Shown here piece after piece: positions 47,718-56,245 of a DNA stretch of 64,000 nt. The position numbers and the translations under genes were made by a program. Source of the stretch: Cadophora sp. MPI-SDFR-AT-0126 (Eukaryota; Ascomycota; Leotiomycetes; Helotiales; Ploettnerulaceae). The stretch lies in the NCBI GenBank assembly GCA_020747065.1, contig JAGMVK010000026.1:310001-374000 (forward strand). Reading direction: 5' to 3'. The notes beneath the pieces were generated by a model. That model ran no database searches. It worked only from the letters and a program-made list of their open reading frames with translations, and had not been told where the DNA came from. Each line of letters begins with the position of its first letter. Within the stretch, counting starts at the first letter, position 1.

Positions 47718-48310
47718 CACGTGATGTACTAGCTGGCTAGACGGGCAGACGGGCTTGTAGGCGCGCGCTCTGCTAGACGTCTGGCATGGCTTGCACACGG
47801 AATCGAAGTTCCATATAAACAGAATAGTTTCCCGGGTAGTAGAGCTTCATGTTCAAATTCATATAGCTGTTTTACCACTGCTTGTAACGTCTCAATTCTA
47901 ATTGAGAACCGAACGTCTTGTGACTTTACTTTACAGCTGATACCAACCGACTATCCTGTACGCCGCGTACCAGTCAAAACCGGGATACGTTTCACCTCCT
48001 CGACTCATAACGCGAAAGGGCCTGCATACCAGCCTCATCCCAGGCCCGTCAGTCTAGCCGGCATTGCTCATCTTGTTGGTCACGTGACGGCTGCTTTTGT
48101 TCCTGACTTCTCTCCGAGCTCTTCAGCTCACATGGGTGCTAGCCTGCGGCTCACACGAAGCCTTCGAAATCCATTAGAGCTTTGGAATTTAATTGAGAAA
48201 CATTAGAATAAGTGGTGGGTAAGTCGTTAAGTGGATGAAATCGATAAAGTTTCAGAGATATATTACTTATGCGCAAGGACTAGCTACGCCACCACCGCCA
48301 TTGCCACGTG
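47718..48310. promoter_or_regulatory. Three CACGTG palindromes in the HET-HET spacer
   Basis: CACGTG occurs at 47718-47723, 48082-48087 and 48305-48310. The third sits inside a perfect 12-base palindrome (TGCCACGTGGCA, 48302-48313), and the second inside a 10-base one (GTCACGTGAC). CACGTG is the core E-box bound by bHLH factors such as Cbf1/Pho4-like and SREBP-type proteins. Three copies in 600 bases exceeds random expectation for a six-base site. Confidence 0.4.
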
Positions 48311-48634
48311 GCACCATGGGTCAGACGCAAAACTTCTAGCGACTTAGCTGTTTACAGGATGCACTCTTCACCTCCACCTCCGCCTCAACCAGCCAGAGTC
48401 ATAAAATTCAAAGTACTTCAAGGTACGCCTCTAAGCCCACTACACAGGTGTTCGTCCCTCATAGTCCCTCGAATCTGGTTCGACTCCTAAGTCGAGCAGG
48501 AGCTTGACAGTTTTTAAGGCTAGATTCTTGGTTGTATCGTATTAAAGTTCTGAACTTCCAAGCTCCAACGATCTGATTTGTCTTTACTATATCCAAAAAT
48601 CCATTCCACCCGTCAAAACACAAAGCACAAAGCA

Positions 48635-50485
48635 ATGACACTCCAACTCTCGCCTCGGGTCCCGAGCCACAGCATCCCCACCACCACATTCGCATTCGAC
48701 TACCTACCGCTTCTCAACCAACAAATCCGACTCATCCAGCTTCTGCCAGGACCCAAAAATAGCCCTATCGAGTGCAAAATTGTGCATTCCGACCTCCTCA
48801 GCTCACTCGTACCCTACGAATGCCTCTCCTACATGTGGGGTCCACCCACCCCTGCTTCTACCATCTCAATGAACTACAAATCCATCAACATCCGACAAAA
48901 CCTACACCACGCTCTAAACGCCATCCGGTTCCCCTCTTCTATACGTACAGTCTGGATCGATGCAATATGTATCAACCAACACGATCTCCTGGAGCGCAAC
49001 GCCCAAGTCGCCATTATGGGTTCGATCTTCCAGCGCGCGGAAAAAGTGCTCGTCTGGCTCGGCCGCTCTCAAGATGACAGTGATTTTCTGCTCGATAACA
49101 TCGCTCCTGAGCCAGAAAATGAGCATCAGAGACAATGGGGTTATGTGCATTATCGATGGGATGGGGAGGTAGATGAACGCGCCACGAAAGCGATGGTGGA
49201 ATTTGCTACCAGGCCGTTTTGGCGACGAGCATGGATTATACAGGAGGTCCTTGGGGCGAGGAAGTTGGATTTCTATGTTGGTGAAAGAATGATTCCTATG
49301 GATTATTACAGGAGTGCGAGTGCGTCTTTTGAATTTTCGGAGCTGGCGAAGTTGGCTGATGCGGGCGATCCTCCTGAGTGGGTAACCAAGGGGATAAAAG
49401 ACCTACACGAAGCCCCCGCGACAATTATTCTTCGCCAACAGTACGGGGGTAAGACAGAGGACTACTCGATTCTTCGACTCCTGGAGCTTTGTGCTTCGTG
49501 TAAGTCCGAATGCCAACTCCTTCATGACAGGATCTACGGACACCTCGGGGTCATCAAGTCTTCGCAACAGACGCTCATTGTACCTGATTATGCGAAACCG
49601 CTTTCACAGGTTTTCGTTGATGTCTTTTTGTCTATTATCATTCCTGATAAGGCTGAGGACTCGCATTATATCACTCTGTGGGGATATATGGGCAAATGTC
49701 TGCACCGCTCGACCAGGATTGTTCAGAATATATTGGAGAATCCTCTTTGGGATGAAAATGCCGCTACCTACCTTCCAGTGGAAAAGATTTCCAACGAAGC
49801 CCAATTTGAGAAGATGAAGGAGTTGCGATTGAGTGTTTGGTTAGAAGGCATGGCGGTGGTCGAGGAAATTGGAGAGGCTTTGACGATGGCTGAATTAAAA
49901 GCCGACGACTTGCCTGATCATGATAACGCAACGGAATCACAGAAACAGAGGCTTCATGAAGCTATTGAAGAGCTCGAGGAGCGCGACTTCCACTGCACCT
50001 CTACAATTGGCACGCTCTATGCAAAGCAAATCACGGACCCCTCATCCGCCTACTTTACTCCCATACCCAGCACCGCAACCTCCTTCCACCCTCCCCGACA
50101 CACCCCGAGCACAAATCGAACCTTTAGCACCCACAACGGCCTCCTTGGGATTGCCTCAAGTGACATTCAAAAGGGAGACTTAATCTACGGACTCAACTCA
50201 CTCGAATGGTTATTCATGGGCACAAATCTATTTCTCATTCTCCGGCCTGGCACATCCAATGATCCCTCACACCACAGCTTCACCCTCATTGGCCGCGCTA
50301 TCATTCTTCCTGTTCCAAAGGAGAAGTACTGTAAGTTTCGTTCGCAACAGGGAAGGGGGAAGTTCTGGGAGTTTGATTTCAAGGGCGATTTGCTTGCTGC
50401 GGGCATCGAGATCGATCATGATGAGATCTGGAAGGATTTGGTGGTTGATATGGATGGTGTTACGTTGTTGCTTCTTGCGAGGTGA
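48635..50485 (+). CDS. HET-domain protein, HET-6-like, 616 aa
   Basis: Second HET-domain protein, intact and intronless. The start is the ATG of MTLQLSPRVPSHS; the frame upstream is open only from a TTG. The HET domain occupies about residues 55-215: YECLSYMWGPP, VWIDAICINQHDLLERNAQV, MGSIFQRAEKVLVWLGRS and FWRRAWIIQEVLGARKLDFY. The remainder carries the usual C-terminal motifs of this group (DRIYGHLGVIKSSQQ, VPDYAKPLSQVFVDVF) and a late strand-rich segment (LLGIASSDIQKGDLIYGL), which matches the GDLI-type motif seen at the end of the first HET gene (GRAQKGDQIWVLLGCSVP). The two neighbours are therefore relatives. Intact reading frame suggests function. Confidence 0.88.
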   Translation: MTLQLSPRVPSHSIPTTTFAFDYLPLLNQQIRLIQLLPGPKNSPIECKIVHSDLLSSLVPYECLSYMWGPPTPASTISMNYKSINIRQNLHHALNAIRFPSSIRTVWIDAICINQHDLLERNAQVAIMGSIFQRAEKVLVWLGRSQDDSDFLLDNIAPEPENEHQRQWGYVHYRWDGEVDERATKAMVEFATRPFWRRAWIIQEVLGARKLDFYVGERMIPMDYYRSASASFEFSELAKLADAGDPPEWVTKGIKDLHEAPATIILRQQYGGKTEDYSILRLLELCASCKSECQLLHDRIYGHLGVIKSSQQTLIVPDYAKPLSQVFVDVFLSIIIPDKAEDSHYITLWGYMGKCLHRSTRIVQNILENPLWDENAATYLPVEKISNEAQFEKMKELRLSVWLEGMAVVEEIGEALTMAELKADDLPDHDNATESQKQRLHEAIEELEERDFHCTSTIGTLYAKQITDPSSAYFTPIPSTATSFHPPRHTPSTNRTFSTHNGLLGIASSDIQKGDLIYGLNSLEWLFMGTNLFLILRPGTSNDPSHHSFTLIGRAIILPVPKEKYCKFRSQQGRGKFWEFDFKGDLLAAGIEIDHDEIWKDLVVDMDGVTLLLLAR

Positions 50486-51179
50486 TGAACCAAGATTGGT
50501 GATTAGGTGAGGGGTGTCTATAAAGCCGCGGCCATTGTGTGACACTGAACATTTGGAAAGGGAATGTTTGATCTTTTCATGACGAGTTTTCGAAGATCGA
50601 AGAATACAAAAGTTCGTTATCTTCTACCGAGTTATAGTATTATGTATCAATATCTCGCCGCACCGATTCTCACCCAGACTCCAACAGACCCCTAAATAAG
50701 CTTATACCCCGGTTTCTAAGGCAGAGGAGATTGTATAGATCGGGAATATCTCACCCGAGCAAGTCCATCTACCTGGATTATATATCAACCGCCTTTTCAA
50801 CGGGAAAAACTACGAGCACAGGATAGAAACCCCGAAGTACTCAGCCGGTGACGCATTTAATAAAGATCCGAAGGCAACTAAGCACTCGGACGATACAGGA
50901 GAATTAGTTGCTCATGTGGCTGCTTAACAATTCAAAAGTGGAATGAACTGCAACCTTGGGGTGGGAATTCTAACTGTAGCTGCAGGCTTTGCTGCTTCAA
51001 TAGGTATTCAATTCTTCTTGCAGAGTGAGAATGGTATGACTGGACGTCGTTTATAGCCAGAAGAGGGGAAAGAAGATTCCGTTGGATCAATGCAGGGAAG
51101 GAATCTGTCACGTCGTTTCCTGGTGCTTATACCTTCGGCAGTGACGGAAAGTTTGGCCAGATAAGAGTTGGTCATCTTG
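50486..51179. other. Intergenic, no supported gene
   Basis: This 0.7 kb region separates the HET gene from the decayed ankyrin gene. No coding frame with support; no recognised repeat. Confidence 0.45.
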
Positions 51180-53025
51180 TTATGGCAGTACTGGAATGAG
51201 TGGTGTTCGTCCATTAAAATCGGCAATGTCTGGTAGACCTCTTTTCTCTAGTAACAGCTGCACAACAGTGTCCCTGTCGTCTTCTGCCGCAAACGACAGC
51301 GGTGTCCGTCCAGAGCAGCTCGAATTTGGATTTACTGCTTCCAATTCTAGCAGCAGGGTAATAATCTCTAAATGTCCGTTCTCAGCAGTATATGACAGTG
51401 GCGATCTTCCTCTATATCTATCCCAGTTAGCCCAAATCGGATTCCCTCCGGGCAGTTTGGGATTTTCGAGCGTACATAAAAGGTCCTCGGGCGGACATAC
51501 CCTACCTGTGGCCAGAAGGAGCCTGATAATTTCTTCAAACTCGTTATCTGCATCGCCACAATCTAGTCCACTATATCCCCAGTACTAACTACCTCCCGTG
51601 CTGTCTGGGTTAGCTCCATTTTCTAACAGTAACTTGACCACTTCCTTGCTTCCATGCTCTGCTGCATATGATAGAGGTGTCCGTCCAAAATTGTTACTGG
51701 AATCCGGTATACTACCATTCTTAAGTAAGAATTGCACTATACGCTCATGCCCACGGCGTGCCGACAAGGCTAGTGGCGTATCGCCGTGACTATCGATGGT
51801 TTCTCCACCAATTCCACTATATCTAAGCAGTAGCCTGACCACAGCCTCGTGCCCATTTTCAGCCGCAAAGAATAGTGGTGTCCAGTAGCCTTGATCCTTA
51901 AAGTCGGCTTCAACGTCGTTTCGCTCTACTAGTAACTTTACCACCGCTTCGTGCCCATTTCCAGCCGCATATGACAGTGGTGTTCGAATGATTCTATCCT
52001 TAGAATCAGCTTCAACATCGTTCTACTCTACTAATTGCTTCACTACGCTTCGTGCCCGTTTCCGGCTGCGTACGAAAGCGGTGTTCGGCCGAAGTATTTC
52101 GGCTTTGGGTCAGCTACAACATCATTACGCTCGACTAGGAGCTTCACTACTGCCTATGTCCATTCTCGGCTGCCAACGACAGTAGTGTTCGGTCATCTTG
52201 GTCTATATAATCTCCAGACACTTCTAATTTGGTGGCTTATTCCTGTAATTGTTTTTCCATCAAGTGTGCCAGTCCAGACATTGCTGTGAAATGAATGAAG
52301 ACTCGTCATTTGCTTTGGAAACTGTTGACTGTAATCTCGAAATTTGTACTTTGGAATTGACACTGCCATTGACTGTACAGCACAAGATAAGAAAGCCTTG
52401 TGCGCCAGGAGGACGAGTGCTTGCTCAGACACTTGCTCCTGAACATTTTGGGCATGTCGTCCCCAATTCTGAGCAGCATAGCGTCCTGAGATCTCCTAGC
52501 TTCTATAGCAGCCTTACGGCGTAATGACTCTTGCGCATCCCCCTCTTCCCGCCTCTGCTTTTCTATCCGGCGCTGTTGATCCTGTTAGTCACCTAATGCC
52601 CGTTTTAGCTCCCTCTCTTTGACCTTCGCCAATCTACGCTCCTCGGCCTCCCAAACCCTCTCTTCCTTGGCAGCAGCTTCATGGCGCAAAAAAGCTTGCA
52701 TAGCAGATTCGTCCCGTGCCTGCCTATTTTCGCGACGCTGCTCTTCTTGTTGGTAGAATCTCACACGTCTCCCGGCCGTAGAAATCTGCTGCGGACGGAC
52801 ATCTTGACTTTTACGCTCCGCCTTCTGAGACCATTCTTGGATGCGAAGTTGATCAGATCTCCTCCGCTCTTCGGCCGTAATCTCAAGTACTCGAATCCTC
52901 CCACGTTGTTGCTTGATCCTAGCAGCCAACTCGTCACCACGTTGCGCCTCACTAACTAGAACCGGTCCACCCTGCAGGTCAGGAGGTAGAGAGCCTGAAG
53001 GAGTAGGCAGAGTAGGGGAAGACAT
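51180..53025 (-). pseudogene. Decayed coiled-coil plus ankyrin-repeat gene
   Basis: Reading the minus strand from the ATG at 53025, an Arg/Glu-rich coiled coil (RVWEAEERRLAKVKERELKR) ends at a TAA (52585-52587). The same frame continues beyond it (IEKQRREEGDAQES) for about 50 codons. Ankyrin repeats then fill 52250-51180: TPLSYAAGNGHEA and VVKLLVERNDVEAD type units, then GRTPLSYAAEHGSKEVVKLL. Lesions: a frame change near 52150, another near 52050, a TAG at 52023-52025, and a TAG at 51585-51587 followed in frame by more ankyrin units (RSPLSYTAENGHLEIITLLL, SGRTPLSFAAEDDRD) to a TAA at 51180. The units are unusually similar to one another. No NACHT or other domain lies between. It probably was a repeat-type immune or scaffold protein; dead unless strains retain an intact allele. 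Confidence 0.75.
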
Positions 53026-53528
53026 CACTTAGCTATAAACAGGCGGCATAATGGGAACATAAATCTCCAGGACGCAAACGGAAGATTAATATAGCCGTAC
53101 AGTCTTGTATAGAGAAAAAGAGTGGTATATAGAGATACTAATCTGGAACCCAAAGGGTCTCAATACCCAAGATCGTACAGGGGTCAGGACAAGGTGGTTA
53201 CGCGGCTCAAGCAGCTGTCCTCCTCCGTGTAAAGAAGAAGCATATACTAATAACCAAAACACATGAGAACAATGCGCAAAGGAGAACCATTTGAAACTCG
53301 ACTTTAAGTACGGGACGGATCATATTTACTGCGAACTGGAAGAAACATACGGATTAAATACGGATTATATTTCCACCGATTTGTAAAAGGCCACGCGAAC
53401 CATGTTCGGAAAAGCGCCAAGGCCGGATCGAAGAATCGCCGAAGCCCGCCCCCTCTCTTTCTTGTCGAAGAACCTTCTCTCTAAGCTTTCAGCTTAGATT
53501 CGAAGGCATTTCTAAGGCACTCGTCACC
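53026..53528. other. Intergenic, divergent spacer
   Basis: This 0.5 kb spacer lies between the ankyrin pseudogene and the third HET gene, which are transcribed divergently. No coding frame with support; probably former promoters. Confidence 0.45.
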
Positions 53529-55241
53529 ATGAGACTGCTGAACACCTCGACCGGCTTCTTCGAGGAATTCATTGGCACGAACATCCCGGCCTATGCAATT
53601 CTCTCCCACACCTGGAGCGAAGAAGAAGTGTCATTTAAGGACATGACTGCCACCACCGAACCTTTGTACAAGGCCAAGAAAGGCTACGCGAAGATTTCCA
53701 TGGCTTGTCAACTTGCTAAGGCAGATGGACTTCAGTAAGCATGGATTGATACTTGTTGCATCGACAAGACGAGCAGTGCCGAGCTTTCAGAGGCTATCAA
53801 ATCGATGTATCAATGGTACGCGCGAGCTGAGAAGTGTTATGCTTATCTAGTGGACTTAGAATCAACTGTTTCGTGGCGGGAAAATCTAGCCTATTGCCGC
53901 TGGTTCACTCGTGGCTGGACACTTCAAGAATTGATCGCACCTGTAGATGTTTATTTCTTCGATCAGCACTGGAACATGCTGTTTCGGAAAAGCGAAGGAA
54001 TTGGCGTTCTTACAAATATCACCGGAATCGATAGGGGCGTTTTGGCGTGCTCGCGATCACTGCAGTCGATTTCTGTTGCTCAAAGAATGTCGTGGGCTTC
54101 TCGACGAGTTACTGCCAGAGTCGAAGACGAGGCTTATTGTCTGTTAGGTATTCATATGCTGGCCCGCTTTTCCACAACGATTTTGTAACATATGCTAGGA
54201 ATCTTTGATGTCAACATGCCCATGCTATATGGAGAAGGACGAAAAGCCTTCTTGAGATTACAAGAAGAGATTGTCCGAATTTGTCCAGACTTGAGCATAT
54301 TCGCATGGAAGGCTTCAAGTCCCCAGGTCAAGGACCATAACGGTCCTGTTGTATGTTCCGTCTTCGCATCAGCGGCTCTTGATTTTGCTGAAAGCGGCTC
54401 TTTCGCCGCCGTCAACGCTCATTCGACGAACGATTTTTTCATATCGAATCAGGGCATCAAACTCCACATGAGATTAACAATGACGAGTATCCCGAAGCAG
54501 CAAGGCTGGCAATACATTTTCCCTGTCTGCAAGACTGACGACGGGACCATGCTCGGAATTCGACTCAGAAAATGTGGTGCATCGCAACTAGTGCGAGAAG
54601 ATCCGTGGGCTTTGGTTGAGCATGATCTGTCGTTCCTGTCGATGAATAGTAGGACGATGTACTTGCTGGCTCGACTACCGCCAGCGCTCTCTCCAGAATA
54701 TTTTCTTCGGGATGTGGTCCTCCATACGCGGTCGCGTATTCTTCAGATTGCCCTATCGCCAAAATTGTTTGTTAGTAATACATGGCCTTGGTCTCGGTGG
54801 GACGGAACGGACCAAGTGTTCTTCGTGTCCGACAATCTAGATCTTGACTATGCAGCTACGAAAGTCAGTGGCGTATTCAATGTTCGCGTCCGCAAGAAGA
54901 TAGTCAACGCTCAAGTTGACTTCATGCTCTACAGCTTGGGCTGGGCGAACACCAGCTCCAGAAAACCTGTTTACACCATAGTTCCCTGGAAGCCTTCCGA
55001 TAGTATCTTGAAAGACTTCAACGACAAATTGGAGCAGTACGACTATGTCACCTCTATGGTCGAGGGTGATCTTCGCGCTTATAAGATACGGATGTCTTCC
55101 AGTGCAGAATGCGAGTTAGCTGATTCGGGGTATAGTGTGACAGTTAATTGCAGCTCACACATAGTTAACGATGAAACAAAATGTCTTGTCCAGTATTGGA
55201 AGCTGGACTTGTCATGCGACGTCAAGAAGAACCCGAATTGA
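53529..55241 (+). pseudogene. HET-domain gene, HET-E/R type, with one in-frame stop
   Basis: HET-domain gene of the type usually fused to NACHT/WD repeats (MRLLNTSTGFFEEFIG, YAILSHTWSEEEVSF). Exons are 53529-54147 and 54199-55241, with a 51-base intron that joins CLLG to IFDVNMPMLYGEGRKAF. The frame is otherwise complete: WIDTCCIDKTSSAELSEAIK, MYQWYARAEKCYAYL, WFTRGWTLQELIAP and VTARVEDEAYC are all intact. A single TAA at 53736-53738 interrupts it after ADGLQ, where relatives read YAWIDTCC (Tyr codon). The change TAC/TAT to TAA is a transversion and not RIP-like. No NACHT or repeat domain follows; the tail is a 300-residue region without recognised domain. Sequencing error is possible; if real it encodes only 69 aa. 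Confidence 0.75.
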
Positions 55242-55327
55242 AAGATCAACGAGTATTAACAATTTTACTGTCGGCCACTGCCGGTTTCTTCCTTGGGAGA
55301 AAAAAATGTACACGGCTCGCCCACACT

Positions 55328-55912
55328 TTAATAGTCGTGATTAAACAGGGGGAAGCAGCTGAAAGGCTAATCAGTGACGTGATTGAAACGATCGATAGTA
55401 TAACTAATTATAGTCTTTTCTTTATTATTAAGTAGTCTCTTTAGGGAGAAATAGTTAAAGAAAGTAATATATTAATAATAACTTTATAAACTTACTAAGA
55501 AAAAACTTATAATTCCAAAATTATAGATTCGTCTTATTATAAGGTATGTCTTAGCACGCAGGGATAGATATTATGAATAACAATTTTATAGACTTATTAA
55601 CAAAAAATTTATGATTGCAAAATTATAGATTAGTCTTGTAATAGAATATATTTTAGGATGCAGGTATAACGTCTATTCCTGCGTCCCAAGACGCACCTTA
55701 TCACGAGACGAATCTATAGTTTTAGAATCGCAAATTTTTTCTTAGTAAATCTACGAATTTGCTATTAATATAATAATTTCTTTAAGTATTTCTCCCTAAG
55801 GAGACTACTTAGTAATAAGAAAAAAACTATAGTTAGTCATGCTATTGATCTTTTTAATGACGCCACTAATCGCCGCTTCGAATATTTCCCCCTGTTTAAT
55901 TACGACTATTAG
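55328..55912. mobile_element. AT-rich fold-back (inverted-repeat) element, about 585 bp
   Basis: The left arm starts TAATAGTCGTGATTAAAC at about 55328 and the right arm ends with its inverse (GTTTAATTACGACTATTA) at 55911. Aligned in reverse complement the arms agree over most of about 240 bases each. Within the left half a 95-base unit is repeated directly (compare 55487 onward with 55582 onward). Differences between copies are mainly C/T and G/A (for example CTTATTATAAGG against CTCGTGATAAGG), as expected from RIP. No coding capacity. Best read as a MITE or foldback relic. Confidence 0.7.
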
Positions 55913-56012
55913 AGTCTCTTGAAAATTCGGAGCACTTAGGGAAAGGTTCCATAAAGAAAGAATATGGCTCTAAGTTTTGAAGACATTCAGAGACGAAACT
56001 AATGTAGTCCGG

Positions 56013-56143
56013 GAGTTACGCCGTGCGAGGGGAGAGGGAAAAAACGCCACAAGTTTTAGCGTCAAGATTTAGGGCTTATTAATGAGCATTAGCCACTTTT
56101 CTCAAGCCTCATGTGTGTGGCGTTACATATCACGTGTGTGGCG
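56013..56143. repeat. Short GTGTGGCG repeat patch, possible mini-element
   Basis: The segment opens with TTACGCCGTGC and closes with GTGTGGCGTAA, imperfect inverse copies of each other. An internal copy, GTGTGGCGTTA, precedes the terminal one. This could be a 130-base miniature inverted-repeat element or simply a local repeat. Confidence 0.35.
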
Positions 56144-56201
56144 TAAGTTATTCGATGTCAAGGTTTTTACGATTTAGTTAGGACGCCAAAACAGCTAATG
56201 A

Positions 56202-56224
56202 ACTTTCGCTACGTAGGGATATCG
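56202..56224 (+). repeat. 23-bp direct repeat, left copy
   Basis: ACTTTCGCTACGTAGGGATA begins this 23-base unit, matched at 22 of 23 positions by 59014-59036 (C replaces T once). The pair flanks the fourth HET gene. Confidence 0.8.
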
Positions 56225-56245
56225 TTTACTATACATGAGTCTTAA

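Larger units (their letters stand above)
47502..48634. other. Shared spacer between two divergent HET genes
   Basis: Bidirectional promoter candidate of 1.1 kb. It contains three CACGTG palindromes and a near-perfect hairpin (separate entries). No coding frame has support: the 48308-48490 frame is short and without domain. Confidence 0.6.
55242..56245. other. AT-rich intergenic block with repeats
   Basis: This 1 kb interval between the third and fourth HET genes holds a fold-back element (55328-55912) and a short repeat patch (56013-56143). Apart from these it has no supported gene. Confidence 0.6.

Noticed and set aside
48455..48510. GGTTCGACTCC, resembling a tRNA T-arm
   Set aside because: The flanking bases do not pair into a T stem and no anticodon or acceptor arm could be folded around it.
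51196..51588. 130-codon plus-strand frame rich in Ser
   Set aside because: It is the antisense shadow of the ankyrin repeats on the minus strand, which translate to recognisable ankyrin units.
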